Part shown: positions 1 to 13,596 of the stretch, one piece after another | How positions within the stretch are numbered: the stretch's first letter is position 1 | How the letters are laid out: the number at the start of each line of letters is the position of its first letter | Assembly (NCBI GenBank): GCA_013398295.1 | Contig: VZSF01005687.1 | Span: 63,005-127,004 of the forward strand | Length of the DNA stretch: 64,000 bases | Source of the DNA: Chionis minor | Lineage: Eukaryota; Chordata; Aves; Charadriiformes; Chionididae | Direction: 5' to 3' | The notes under the pieces: generated by a model | Told to the model about the DNA's origin: nothing | Databases searched by the model: none | What the model saw: only the letters and a program-made list of their open reading frames with translations | Made by a program: the position numbers and the translations under genes

Positions 1-143
1 AAAGAGAAAGTTCTTTCTTGGTGACTTTTTTCACCCTGACAAAACTATATATATCTGATATCACTAGAGGATAATTTGAAACTCCTTATGTGATCCATTT
101 ATTTGCTATTCTAGGTATTTTAAGAAGACAGAATAAAAACTTT

Positions 144-159
144 GGGGGGTGGGGGTGGG
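144..159 (+). repeat. G-run cluster
   Basis: Runs of six, five and three G are separated by single T bases. It is a low-complexity G-rich tract lying 150 bases before the AAGGG array. It has three G-tracts rather than the four of the strict quadruplex pattern, although the six-G run could supply two. Confidence 0.6.
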
Positions 160-310
160 AGAAGGCACAATGGTGATCTTTATGTAAAACAGAGAAATCC
201 ACTATTTGTACATGAGAAAACAACATTCCCAAAGGACTGTAAAGCAGTAAATATTAAGTTTAAAAGCCCTAGAAATGAGCAAAAAGGAATCACTGTTTTT
301 GAGAAAAAAG

Positions 311-350
311 AAGGGAAGGGAAGGGAAGGGAAGGGAAGGGAAGGGAAGGG
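311..350 (+). repeat. (AAGGG)8 pentanucleotide microsatellite
   Basis: Eight uninterrupted AAGGG units follow a short A/G-rich leader (GAAAAAAG). Because the period is five, all frames stay open through it, which explains overlapping open frames on both strands. Consecutive GGG tracts with AA loops satisfy the standard G-quadruplex pattern on the plus strand. Copy number is probably polymorphic (inference). Confidence 0.95.
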
Positions 351-2419
351 AAACAGTTCTTGAATAGCAAGTTGATAAAAGTAGGAAAATAGGCCTTTCA
401 AGTAAGCCTTTACTGTTTTTATTTGCACAGCATTTCCTCCAAAATTTCTGCTATAATTGTCTACTACTTTTGAGTGGTGGACCAATATGATTTACACTCT
501 ATTACTCATAGATTTAAATTTCCATATTTACTAAAAAACCACATCAATAGGTTATTCTTCCATACTGGACCATACTAACCATTTATATGAGTGATATTTT
601 GCTAAAGGCAGGCACATATTTTCTAGTAGTAAACCTTTAATTTTATTTCTACAAAAAAATTGGTCACATCCTTAAAAACACCATAGGCTTGTTGAGCTTG
701 TCTCTTACTCAAGACTTTAATTCCAACAGATCTCCTTTATCCCATAAGAATTTGTTGTTGATAGGGATTTTGTTTGTAAAGAACTTCAGATAAGTGTGTG
801 TTGAAAGATGCTCCCATACAGAGTGTTCTGTTTAGGAAGCGTTTTCATTTTAAGGATTATCACACCACTGGGATTTCTGAGCTTTGTACACTTATAATGA
901 AATCAACCCTGCTTCCTCTGAAAGTTTTCATCTCTCAGAAATATCTCTTTTGAGATTCATATTAGTGATTTTATCCACAGAGATTTTTTTACAGTTAAAT
1001 TAAATCTTCATGAAAGTGTTTTTTTCTCACTGGAAAGAAGAACTTGAAGGAACAGAAGACCCAATGCTCTTATATGTCCTTTTCTGTCCATTTGAGTAGA
1101 AAATGCATGAACACCATTTGATTTCCCTGTAAGCATTCCTTGCAACTAAAGTGTCGTGCTCTATAAAGAGGTAGTATGCATATCGCCTTCTTTTGATTTA
1201 CTACTTCCAGTCTAGCCTAGATACCATCACTGGTGGCCCAGAGTTTCAGTTCAGGTCTCAGTTAGCACCAGTGTTGGGAGTCAGAACATCCAAACACTGA
1301 ACATCAGTGAGAACTGAACAGTTCTTTCACTCATGAAGGTGACCCCCCCAGCATGGGTGCTGATGAGCTGGCAGGTCTCTGTGGGTGCACACAGTGCCTT
1401 CCTCCTCTGATGTGTGCTGAAAAATTCTATAAATGGGCAAAGAACCACATTTTACTGAAAAGAAGGGACCATCAAGACGGATCATTTCCAGGGAGCTTTG
1501 TCGGTGAAAGCAAACTATGTCTTATGGTATTAACAAATTGATCTGTCTGTCCAAAGGAAGTTTTGTCTGGCTTTGAAAGCATTGGATGCATGAATATCTT
1601 AAGTCACAAGCAGGGAGCTTTTCCAATTAAGAACCCCAAACCAAACAGTCCCCCTCCCAAATTCCCATCAATTTATAGATATATACACACATGGTTATGT
1701 TATTTTCATATTATAGTATTTTATAGATAGCTATACCATTAATTCTTGCATGTTACCTGAAAAAAAAATTAGGCTTATGAACTCAGCTACAAGACACCAA
1801 TCAATAAGGGAAAAGACAGTTGCAGAAGAAAGAAAGAGACAAAGAGACAAAGAGAGAAAGAAAGAAAATAAAGGAAAGGACATACTGAACATTCTATACG
1901 TAGGAGGCTGTAATACCAATATCAAGGTTGTAAAAGTATTATTTATACACCAAACCAGAGTACTTTTTGTAGGCAAGAAGGAGACACACTTAAACATTTT
2001 GAATTTTTACATCATGTGATTAAAAATATTAGCCATTTCACTACCAAAAAATCTCTCATTAAGAGAGACAAAAGGCATTGCTATTGGTTTGAAGAGAAAC
2101 CAAGCTTTCTCCTTTTGTCATGGGTCAAACATATGACAACATCACAAACCACGTCATACTATTTAAGTCTCTAATGGTGTCTATGCACATTCAGCTGCAC
2201 AGTAACTAATCTTCCATTATAAGCACAAACTGTGATTGAACTAGTCCTTGGGATTATAATTCAAGTTGCTGTTCATTTGACTGGAATTTGCAAAATATCT
2301 TTTTTTCCCTATGACACACTCTTACCACTCCATGATATCTACAAATGTTACATTGTCCTTCTCAAATTCAACAGATTCTCTCAAAGCATAACATTAAATA
2401 AATTGCTTATTAATTTCCC

Positions 2420-2502
2420 AGTACTGCAGAGTGCGGAGAACCTTCCGTTGCCATGGGATGTAGAAGTTGAGGATATTCAGCATGTCCAAAGATTTGGCCC
2501 TG
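2420..2502 (+). mobile_element. Possible ancient amniote interspersed repeat relic
   Basis: The segment GTTGAGGATATTCAGCATG followed by AGATTTGGCCC resembles a tail seen in old amniote dispersed repeats: a GGGAGTTGAGGATGCTCAGC-like segment, then a GATTTGGCCC-like segment. The match is from memory and imperfect, and no target-site duplication is visible. The 110-codon open frame running through it (2232-2564) ends just beyond and is probably incidental. A conserved element unrelated to transposons is an alternative. Confidence 0.35.
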
Positions 2503-5035
2503 TAAATGTATTTGAACTTATATTGGACATGAATTTTCCTGTTGTGCAGCCAACTGATCAGTGAACACATTAAAAAATATAAATGAAACCAAAAGGACAG
2601 GCATAATTCTTCTTGATGTTATTTTCTCAGCTTCTGAACATTGATATGATTTCATTGCACACCTTAATCAGAACAACAAGCCCTGAAAAAAGTTCCACTT
2701 CCTTAATTGAAATTTTGCTAGATTCTCCAGAGATCTTTTCTGGAGATGAAATCCAGCTTAGGTTTCTCCTGCAGTGCTGATTAGTTTGACTAGTTTGTTG
2801 CAGTAGAACTACTCTGACTTTTAAAGTCTCCCCACAGAGAACTGAGTAGACCCTACCACGACTCTGTTCTCAGATATTTCACATGGAACTAAGACCCAGA
2901 GCAAGTTCAAATGGCCATAAAAATATTATCAAATTTTTATTTTTCCCACCAGACCCGAGCCTGATTCATTGCATAAGACAGACAGGCTCAAGGAATCAGA
3001 GCCTGTTTAATGTCTCTTTTTACCCCTGCCACTGGCTGCTCACCTGACACAAGCCAAGCCCAACACTGAATGTAAAATTATTAATTTTATAATGGCTTTT
3101 TCTATTGTGTTCATCACCACAGAACAGAAATGCTGTACATATGTGGGCTTATCTTCACCGCATGTGTGAAATGCACAGGAAACTCTGTTGTCTTCATTTT
3201 GCATCACATATCAAATGCATAGAAAGAAACATCAAAATAATCCACTAAATTTGTGTGGTGTACTGGAGAGATTGAGTTTTTAGGATTAATAGAGTTTTTC
3301 TAATATATCGGATGTGCAGAAGTTCCTACTTAAATTAGTTGCAGCTAAAAGCTCTCAGTTCTTCTGAAGATAAGAGCACAAGTTTCTCAGATTGGATAAA
3401 CTCAATTAACAACCAACTGTAAAAGGTTTTGCTTTAAGGAACTACTCACAACAACTTAATTATTTTGTAGTGAATCAAATTCTACACAGAGGCCTTAACA
3501 CTGAGACCACTTTTTCTTTTCCTAGTTTGACCATTCTTGTTTTCAATTCTTGCAGTAAAGAAGGCCAAGTTTTACATCATGCCTACACAAGGAAAGATTT
3601 ATTCATATTTTTATACACCATTGCATCATAAGGTTTGTCTAGATATGCCTGATCAAGACCTGTCTGGAATGGAAATAAAAACCATAGTAACAACAGAAAT
3701 CTTTGGTTTCTACCTGGTAATCTATTTCAATGTGATACTTCTGCAATCTTGGAACACTTGATTTATAGTACCCTTACTAATATTTCATTTACCCAAAAGC
3801 ATGAGGGGAAAATAGCATTATTTTTCATTTAGAAGCATTACCAGCCCCCGCAAAAAGGAAAAAAATCGCTAGACAGTTGCAGTGACTAGTAACATGATAT
3901 AGTCATGTATTCCTTTTTGATTAAAGAAACTATGTTCTATATGTTCTGTGTTCTAGGATCATAAAGGAAGTTCTAGACTCATTAAAGTCTTATCAGATGC
4001 AGTGGTCTACTACTTGCACTGATGAATTTCTCTTCTACAAAAGCTTCTACAAATCATAAAACAAGGACCAGCAACAACAAAAACTTTACCTAATGAAAAA
4101 AGTTCTGTGTGTGCATAAAAATTATATCCTGACCTTTTCAATGATCAGTTTATGTCCAGAAGTATAAGATCTGATAAAGCTTATTTTTGCAATATAACTA
4201 GAGATGTTGTTATTGGTCATAAATTAATCTGCCCTTTTAAAAAATTCAGCTGTAATGTCTATATTCTATACCATGTAAGCATTGTAAGTTTTAAAAAAGC
4301 AAAATGGCATATAACTGATGAGCTGTGCAGTCATATTTTTCATAACATTATATTTACCACGACTTATTTATCATAGCTTTACTACTGCATAGAATAACAG
4401 ACTATAATGCTTGATAAAATGCAAGTACTGATATAAACTCATCTATGCAGTACTTGCTTCTCCCATATATATTACTAGTACTGTACTAATTCCAATGTGC
4501 TGCAAAAATTATATGATGAAAGTAATTTGGAAATTTTAAATAGCACTCATAATGTTTCAAAGATATTTTCAGCATTACATGCTATTCCTTTTAGCCTAGT
4601 AATAACAGGTAGGGAAGTATTATCTGACACTTCAAGAATCTTCATGAAAGTGAAATTATGAATATAATATCTTAAGCAGTTAGCTCTGGTACTTAACCAC
4701 ACATTTCAAGTTTGAATTTTGTGTATGAGTACTGAGGGTTTTTTAAATTTTTATTTCATAGACTCTAAGGAGCCCCTGGTGCTGTTCTGCAGGAACAATG
4801 CTGCTTAGGTGTATCACCTTCTTTTTCTTCTCTCAACTATGCAGAAAATGGCAGTTTTGGGGGCACTTGTCTAAATTGGAAGTTGAATAGCCAACTTAAC
4901 TGACCTAAACTTCAAAATAGTAGTATCACACAATCTTTTAAGATGGACGGAAACAGCTAGCAATCATCTAGTTTAGAGAAGAGTCAGAATGTCTTCTCTA
5001 ACCGCCCCCATTTGGAAATCATGGATATCAGTAAA
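2503..5035. other. Unique non-coding DNA, nothing recognised
   Basis: A/T-rich sequence with only short open frames (74 codons at 3537-3761 and 4152-4376), none with a recognisable domain. No repeats longer than trivial A/T runs were seen. At 4736-4744 there is a GGG run directly followed by six T, one of a recurring motif class described in the findings. Confidence 0.65.
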
Positions 5036-5152
5036 TTGTCTTCTTTTTTAAGGCTGGACCAAGCCAGTTCTCTCAGCCTGTACAGCTGCTGAAGGCTTCG
5101 GTAGGCCACCACTGCACTCAGACCAGCTTGTATTTCTTGTACTAACACTTCT
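5036..5152 (-). mobile_element. Decayed CR1 LINE fragment
   Basis: Read on the minus strand, the DNA contains a close match to the CR1 segment ACAGGCTGAGAGAGCTGG, followed by a CTTGGTCCAGCC segment. Translated, it gives LYRLRELAWSSLKKEDNLLI, which aligns with the CR1 reverse-transcriptase C-terminal stretch of the DRLRELGLFSLEKRRL type. The same block appears as DRLRELEPFSLKKRRLQG in the better-preserved copy at 52.7-53.2 kb. Upstream on the same strand, a stretch like the CAAGAAGGACATGGA region is still visible, with an apparent deletion between. No 3' tail or target-site duplication is clear. This looks much older than the 52.7 kb copy. Confidence 0.65.
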
Positions 5153-8100
5153 TGATATTGTTTTAGTTTGTGTGAATCCAAATTCTCTGTTAATCAGTTC
5201 TGTTGCCTTTATTTGCAATAACCCAAACAGCAATGTGTAAAGCAGATGTATTAGATTTACTTAGGACAACTGCGTCAGTAGGCGCTTTCAGAGAACGTGC
5301 ACTGATAGAGTTTGCTGTGGCACTTCTGTTTCAATATGCAGTTTAGTCTTGCTTTCTAAACACAAAGTGTTGCATATTCACATACAGAGTCTGCCTGGTT
5401 GCAAAACAAGACACAAAGCCAATTGAGCAATAGCCAGGAAAAAAAAATAAAAATGGCTGTGTTTGTTCAAACCCTTTGGAAAATGGAGGTGGCAAATCTT
5501 TTACACTTTTCAGGACAAAAAACCCCCTCAAAATGAGAGAGCCATATGATTTTATTTAGCAATGTAAGCGTAGACAGCTTGCAAGCATAGACTACTTATC
5601 CATTGTACAGTATTCATTCTCAAAGAAGGAATAAATTACCTTTTACCTGGAAAGGGGAGAGACGGTACAGTGCAAAGCTCTACATAGAGCCACATTAATG
5701 ACAAACACACGTATCACTTTCTTTGTTTTGGTGCATTTTTGTGCTGATATATAACAAACATCTTCTAGATACTCATATCATGTTGTCTCATTAACATTAG
5801 ACGACCTTAATTTAAGGACTGAATATGTACAGTAATCAAAAGCAGGTGTTTTGTGATGAGTACAAATGAAAACAAAAGATAGCTAATTTGTGAGATGACC
5901 CTATATTAACTTTCGAGACAAACTATTTTAAATAATACCTCTTCTATGATTTGTAAATAGATATAGCTAGATAGGGATAAACCTACAGACAGTTCTTTCT
6001 TTTAGACCGTTTGAGAGCTCTTCTGGCAGTGAAACTCAAATAGGTTATGTGAACAGCAGCAGCAGCACAACAGTAAGTAAATATCCTTTTCCTTCACCCA
6101 CTATTGGGGCCAAAAATGACATTTCTTATATGTAAATGGAAGTGCTATGCACATGAGTAATATGCCTGGTTGCTGGGCAGCTCCTTTAAAATCATTCTGG
6201 AATTAATATTAAGACAATTTGTAACAGGCTAATGGGTGGAGTCACAGAATGAGGATGAATTCTTGTTTCTGACTCAGTATTTCTCGTCAGGACTTGGGAT
6301 TTTTCTCAATCAAAATATATATGGTTTCCAGATCACCTACTGATTGAAGACCCGATTTTGCCATGAAAGCAGCATTGACAGGCTGTAGAGTTATACAAAG
6401 TCAAGTGGAATTGAGGGTGGGTGGCATTTGCATTAATTGAATTCATGGTAAGATGAGATATTAAAATCTCATTTTTAATTAGAAGTAGAGTTTGAAATTC
6501 TTTATTACACAACATACCTCTTACAGTGAGAATAAATGGAATTGTATTCTGTTTCAGTTTCAACTGCATGCAGTTGTTTATACAAAAGAATCATAAGTAC
6601 CGCTTAGCACGGCGCTTAGAAAGTTGATGGTGAAGCCAGATTTTGATGTCCCTTAACTGCTTTACAGATCATTTTTAAAATCTGGCTTCAGAGATCATTA
6701 TGTAACTATATACAAGAACCAATAATGTCAGCATGCCATAACAACAAGTCATCGTGGTTCGATTTCAAATACTGCTGTGCATTTAATAGCTTCCTGCATG
6801 CTTTGTATTTTTGTCCCAACCATGACTGTATTTTGGAGCACAAATTAGCAGATTATTATTGAAAGTTCATGTATTCAATAAATAAAATGTGCATATTGCT
6901 TGAGACTTTCAAGTGGAATTTCTCTTTTCTCTGGAAAGCGTACTGCAGTATCTAAAAAACACACCCAGAAAATGTGTTTTATAGTGGGTCCAACTCTGCT
7001 GATGTTTAGTTCATCATTTTTCCTTCACTGCTTCCCTGACACTTTCATGTCAGGCTGTATTCTCACAACAATAGGATTTTTGATTAGGGGTTTCTAAACT
7101 GTGTGTGGAAAAAAATCTAGGTGGCAAAAATGATACTGGTTCCGTGTATTTATTTATTTATTATAAATAAATTTTTAATGGTAGCACACATGAGGTGTGT
7201 TTTTTAAGAATAGGAATAAACAAGGCTATTTGTAGGTAATTCCACCTTAAAGTAGAACAGACTTTGTAAAAGTTTTATTTCTGGCATTACTTCATACTCC
7301 TATATAATTTTATTTTTAATTTGGTGAGCTTAACTATGACAAATGTAAATAAAGTTTAGCCTCTTATTAAAGTTTCAGTAGCCTTTGCTTTTACATGTTG
7401 AAAAATAATCAACAGAAATTATACTCCTCTGGCACAAAGCAGATATTATTGTGGACAAAATCTGTTACATGTATTATAAAACCAATCAAAAACTCTTTAT
7501 GAAACATCTTGAAAGTTAAACTCTGAAGGGAACAATAAGGGTAACTATTCCCCATATTTCAATTTCACTATATTAGTGTAAAGTATCCTAGGAGGATTCG
7601 AAGGCTTCAGCTTCTTTTGCATTTGCAATTGTTACCCATAAACACACAAAAAGGGGGATATAGTTGATTTGATCCAGAGTGGATATAGATTACAAAATAT
7701 GAAAACCTTTAGTTCTCTCTTCTATGTTCACTTAAAAATGTCTCCTATATTACACTCCTAGGTGATTTTACCTTCTCTTAACCATGCAAAAGCTATAGTG
7801 TTTCAAAGCTGCAGATTAGTGATGGTGGCAGCTTATTCCTTTTGGTTATCTACACCACCATCTTAGTGTCTTGAGGCATAAAAGAATATTATCTGTGTGA
7901 CAGTTATGGCTAGAGCCATCTATACTGTTCATGCTATCAGCACTCAAAGAGCTCAGAATAGAAATCATTCAGTCTAAGACATCTTCTGTAGTTTCATTAA
8001 AAGCTTAAAATCATGAGGTACTGCAAGTTATGACTAAGGTTATATGAAAATTTCAGTAAATCTACGATGTGGAAAAGTATATATGCAGTTGGGGTTGTTA

Positions 8101-9996
8101 GAATAGAATTGCTAATCTTTTGTAAAGGCAGTTGACCATAAGCAAGACAACCTATAAATCTGCTTTCCTTCTTTACTTAATTTTCATCACAAATAATGTG
8201 CCACTCTGATTGCATGAAATCATCAGGAGTGTCTTCAATTACTGTGTGCAGCCTCTGATCAAAATGACTTCCTCTGTTCTCAATCTGGGGGATGATGGGG
8301 AGGAAAACGGGAGGAGGGGGGTGAGAAATGCACAGCTAGTTATGTATTACAAATGTCAGGTTACTGTGAAAGTGTATATATTCATATTTAATAATTTCTA
8401 AGCTGGAGTTGTGATTGTAATAATGGCTCATTCATATCTGCATTTCATTTAAATGCACTGTTTTGACTCACTGAACATTTGTCAAAGATATTATAGCTAA
8501 ACTTTTTCACATGACCACTGAGGTAATGACAGCATTACATTACCAGAAAACTGCATGACTTGCTGATACTTCCATTTTCCTCAGCAGCTTATGAAATAAT
8601 CAAAATGTGTGCATGAAATGGCGGCCTGTTCTGAATTTATTTTAATACAGATAGGCTTATACAGAGAAATGAAGAAGAGTGTAGGACCTCAGACACAAGA
8701 GACAATGACTACGCACAAAGCTGAATTTTACTAGCAGGAAAGATGGATATATGGGTATTAGACTTTTCATAGCTATAGGAAGGATAATCTTTCAATCAGA
8801 TTAATGAGAAAATATATTGCATGGGCCCTACAGCACTTTTTGCTTTCCAGGCTAATACGTGATTTAAATCCCAAAAGTACATTTTCAGCATTACAATATC
8901 CTTTGATAATAATGTCGCTTGCACAAAGACAGATAAAAATAAAACAGTCCCCCTTGATTTCCCATTTTAGATTTGAAGTATATTTTCTGTTCTTTGCCTG
9001 CAATGAAGTGAATTCTATTGAGAAGAGTCACATTTAATAAGACAAAGAGAATTTTCTAATTATGCTACCTGTCAAGATTGGAATCTATGGGATTGCAACC
9101 ACAATTGAAGAAACAGAGGAAGCAATTGCATATAGTCCGGCTTACTTTGGTGTATGATTACTATTTGCACTTAGATATTGCTAAATGTAAATCAAGCACA
9201 CACACACAGAAGCATGCTTTGAGGTAAACACCAAAAGGCAAGCCTCAGAATGGATTGCATAGTCCTCATTTCAATTTTCGGTGTGCAATTTCCCAAGCTT
9301 TCCTAATTTATCTATAGAAAAATAGTAGAAACCTGTGAAAATGAAATGCTTTTAAATTACTCTGAGTCACAAAAAAATACAGTGGACCAAATGATAAATA
9401 TAATTAAAGCATGAATTACTAATGGAATAAGAATGTATACGCATAATTATGCTAGGTTAAGCATTTATGCATCTTTCTGGAGGAAAGCAAGTACTGTAGC
9501 AGTAAAGAAAAACAAAAGCCAATTAAAATTGATGTAATAGGAAAAAATACTTCTCTCCATACAGTTTCTCATCGTTTTTGCATAGTTCATATTAGAAACA
9601 TGCGAACATTAAAGAAAATCTCGTTGTTATAAATGGAGCCCTGAAAGTTATCATATGCTGTCCTTCCAGGGTCTCTGGGGAACTGTTCAGTGTGCCCCAT
9701 CAGACATTACTCTTATTTGCAGCATTGCAATCTTGGAAACACTATGGCACATTAGACAGGGAAAATAAATATTGTGTTCTTGATGGTTTACTTCATATTA
9801 CAAGTTTACACAAATCCATGGCACACAATCAATTATTATAAATACTTTATACAAATAATAAATTAGTTCTTTTAGTGGCTTCATCACATTTTTTTTATTA
9901 AAACAGTGTCTGGTAGCATGATGCAGATTATAACCACAGGTAAAACAACTGGCGTAATATAAGCCTCCATGAAGCCTTTTTTGTTGTTTCTTTAAT
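5153..9996. other. Unique non-coding DNA
   Basis: No supported gene. The stretch holds a short CAG run (about 6056-6067), a TATT-rich inverted repeat near 7147-7173 and a small CA run near 9199-9210. Runs of C5A6 (minus-strand G5T6 motif) occur at 5517-5527. The overlapping 76- and 77-codon frames at about 8.77-9.04 kb on opposite strands indicate chance openness rather than coding. Confidence 0.65.
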
Positions 9997-10110
9997 GATG
10001 TGTGTGTGTGTGTTCATACATATATTTGTGTGTGTGTATAGGCACATGCATATGTAAATACACACACACATATAGACCCATATATATATGCATATACATA
10101 TGCATAATAC
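9997..10110. repeat. Composite TG/CA/TA dinucleotide array with inverted symmetry
   Basis: TG runs at about 9998-10014 and 10027-10040 are followed by a CA run at about 10060-10072 and TA-rich sequence to about 10104. The second TG run flanked by TATA can pair with the CA run flanked by TATA across an approximately 18-base loop, giving a predicted stem-loop. Dinucleotide arrays of this kind are mutable and can adopt Z-DNA or cruciform forms (general knowledge). The 96-codon frame at 10002-10292 starts inside the array and is not credible as a gene. Confidence 0.85.
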
Positions 10111-13100
10111 CTCCTAATGCAAAATATGCTTTATTTTGTACTGAAACACAATTGGAACCTATTTTATCTCATTTGGTTTTATGCAAGTTGCAAAATTACT
10201 TTTCAACTATTTCGTTTACATCTCTGTTTAGCTGCTTCTCTGGTGTTTATTCAGAGGGGGAAGAAAAATGGCCACGTCACTGTTTTCCTTAAAAACAGTT
10301 AAGCTCTGTAGATATCTTTTAATAACTCTCAAGTGGTGTCTTTTTGAGCACTACTATCAAATATCTTATTACTAAGCTACAGCTTTAAACATTTACAGTA
10401 GGAAGGCTACTAAAAATTCATAAATGATTTGAACATTCTAGTCTGGCTCAGGTTTCTGAATGCATAAATATGTAGCATACTCAGTTCCAGACCAAATATT
10501 TGGTGTCATCATCCACCCATATGACAACAGCAAAGCATAAAATTCATAGGGCTGCAATCTCCTTTCACATACACACCATTGGAACTTCAAAATTTTGAAT
10601 TATAGGTATGCTAGACAGGCTGCTAACAGCCTCAGTGATAGGCTGCTGATCTGCCAAGATTCTTCCACCCTCCAAATGGTGTTACCACTTCCACATGTCT
10701 TCCACATTAGTAATTCGTTACCCAAACAACAGAAGATGTGACCAAAGGTAGATTAATACAGCCAAATGCCTTCTGTGGGCCAAAATTTTCAAAAGCAAGC
10801 ATGTTAAGTTGCAGCAGGAAAATTACGCTGACCCTGTGATCCTGAGATAGGGTAGATCTTTTCTGGCTTCAGCATTGTCCTTTCAAAGGAACATAGAAGA
10901 TTCATGTACTGAGCTTCTTGCCCTCTGTCACTTCTGAAGCCTCCCCTCCTTCATGCAGAGATCAGAGAGATTTTTGTACCTTGCTGTACAAAAACACCCA
11001 TGAAGTGACCTTAAAAGGAAACATTGAGAGCAGGGTTGCAGAGGCTTAGAGCTTCACAGAAATATGAAAGAATGAGAAGGTGCTTTTTAACGTGCTTCCA
11101 CACTCCTAGTTGTCCATGGAAGAGGGTCTTTTTTTTCTTTTTTTTTTCCCCTCTGACGATCACTTGATTTCTGTGGCTGATATGTCTATGTATTTCCATT
11201 CAACGTGCAGGCTAGCCATTCAGTTTCCTCAGTATTTATGAGCCTGCCTCTCAAGAGGACTGGTAGGAGATACTCCTATCATCTGCAGCACCACAAAAAA
11301 GTAGAATGAAGTTACTTGTTCAATGAACTGCTGCTTTTTCCCATAAGAATTCCTTAGGGATTCTATGAAAGCTCTGTAAATTTGAACATGGTCAAGATTA
11401 GGCCCAAGATTGTCAGTCTACGTACTCCTGGAAAACACTCGATAGCTGCAGCTGACAATTCTTTAGCTCTTCTCTTTAATTACATGTGGACATATGTTTT
11501 TCACACAGTGTTTGCCTCAAATTCACAATTTCCCAGGGACATACAACTCAGCGTATGGTACCTTGCAAAAGAACATTTTCAGAAGCAGCTATGAAGATGT
11601 TGCCTCTTACATAACGGCAAGAACAGCTGCCAGTCATGACCAACGTACAGCAATATTTTCCTTCTTAAAGAACTGCTGTGCTGGTTGCATTGCAGTTGTG
11701 GATGAATAATCCCAGTAAATAGTTTACATATCAGTTTGTTAAATTTGTACAGCAGTTTAGGAATCATTAGGATGAAAGACACTACAAAATGCAGAGTATT
11801 ATTAAAAAGTAGATACAAAAAAAATAAAGAAAGGACAGATAAACTGAGGCAGATCCCGTAGCTATTTCTAGCTGTGCAAAAGGAAAGGGCATTGAGCAGA
11901 TTACCTCCCACTAAGCCTGTCTTTCAGGTCCTGTATCCTGAACATATTTAGAATTAATTCTTTACTTCAAAAGAGGTGGTACTGTTTGCATAGCAACACA
12001 TTTCCTTCCCACGCACTGTCTATACCCTTTTGTACCCTGGTGGAACTCTTTGCAACTAGCTTGATGTCCCTCCCCAGAGTCAGTGCAAAAGAGTCATAAA
12101 GATAATAGCCTTTCCTCAGACCACCAGTTGCCTCAGGCCTCAGTCTCATAGTTGCAGAGAGCTTTTCAGTCCCCCTTCTTCAATTGCACGTGCAAAAGCA
12201 AATGGTTCTTCCTACTCATGGAAATGAATTAAACAATATTACAAAAGTTTGCAGTGACCCTTTCCAGCACGGCTCCAGAGCTGCAAGGAGCTGAGGTTTG
12301 CTATCCTTTAGCTATTGAGTCTGTTGTTCAAACCTCCCAGTTTGCTACACGCTTTACTTCTGCATTTTGACACTTCCCCAGTCAGAAGGCGTCAGTGTCC
12401 ACCTCTGATCCTAGTGGGAAAGAGCACTTTGTACACTGTACGCCTAATCTCTTGAGCTTGCTTAGCCTCATGATGGAGTGGAACTATCCTCAAAAGCAAC
12501 TCTTTAGAGTCTCAAAAGTCTGTTCTAGGAAGATGAGCCCAGTAATGCACCAAAATGTTTTTGATTCAGACACAAACTAGTAGTCAATACCTTCAATTCT
12601 GGCAGCAGTGGAAGAACCACTACACCAGTCTCTCCCTAACTTGTCTTCTATGATTTTTGCAGAAGAATTCCCTATTAGGGAACTTTTCTGACTAAGATGA
12701 TTAGAAATATTACCAAAACAATTTAGTTTTCTTCCCTTTATTCCCTTTTGTCATTTTGTGTCTGGCAGCTTACCCTTAATTTGGTGGCTTTTCTGGTTCC
12801 TTCACTAATGATATCTATGTTATGCTTTTAATCACATAAATACTGGGCTCCACATTTTTTTGGAAATTCAGGAGTTCCAACAGGACGTAAAATGAAATTT
12901 CTTATGGAAATAAAGAACTGAGAGCTTCAGTGGAATTAAACATTCAAACATATAAAATGAAAGACAAACTACAACAAAATCAGGCTTTTTCCTTGTCTTT
13001 TCAATTCATTTGCAATGAAGAGGCAAGGTACTCTTCCATATGGATCCTGCTGCAGCACTTTAAGAGGCTACGTATCAAGAAAAAGTATTGCATGAGAACT

Positions 13101-13596
13101 TTTTTAGGTTCCAATATCCAGGGCATTCTCCCGAAGTACTGGAACCAAAGTATGCTTTCAGTGTTAGTATTGTTTGTGAAATACTTTGTGTGAGAAGCAC
13201 AACAGGAGGAATCATTTTCATGCCCATTTTGTTGGCTCTGTTTATTATCTCCTCAGGACTCCAGAGCATGCCTAAGGAATTATGGTTGTGAAGGACACCC
13301 TCCACCAGAGCAGGAACTTACTTTTATGTTTGTCCTCATGAAAATGTTTTTCCTAGGCCCCAAATGTCACCCAGGACAAGTTAACTACTCTAAAGAAAGC
13401 TCTTTACAACTGCCATACCGTTCAGCTACTCAAGTCATCTAAGAAGGGATCTGGGGTTAATTTTAGTGTAAGGTCTGAATGCTAATTCTAATTATTATGT
13501 CTTACCTGAATCATGTGACAAATGCCCATGGCCCAAATGCAATGTCCAACAATTTTGCTGGTGATGGCACTTCTGGGAGCCTGGATACATATATAC
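10111..13596. other. Unique non-coding DNA upstream of the LTR
   Basis: No supported gene. A poly-T/C run lies at about 11129-11150. Several 60-110 codon frames overlap on opposite strands around 11.4-11.9 kb and 12.9-13.3 kb, with no recognised domain. A short stretch near 11836-11852 (GACAGATAAACTGAGGC) resembles a phrase common in MIR/L2 repeats but is too short to call. Confidence 0.65.

Larger units (their letters stand above)
1..2419. other. Unique non-coding A/T-rich DNA
   Basis: No supported exon was seen on either strand. Open frames here are short (up to 101 codons) and unrecognised; the 101-codon minus-strand frame at 180-485 is kept open by the AAGGG microsatellite. A purine-rich stretch of AGAAA and GACAAA units lies at about 1826-1880. 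The only other structure is the G-rich run and microsatellite listed separately. It is probably intergenic or intronic. Confidence 0.7.

Noticed and set aside
11836..11880. Possible MIR/L2 fragment (GACAGATAAACTGAGGC)
   Set aside because: Only about 17 bases resemble the family, which is too short to separate from chance.
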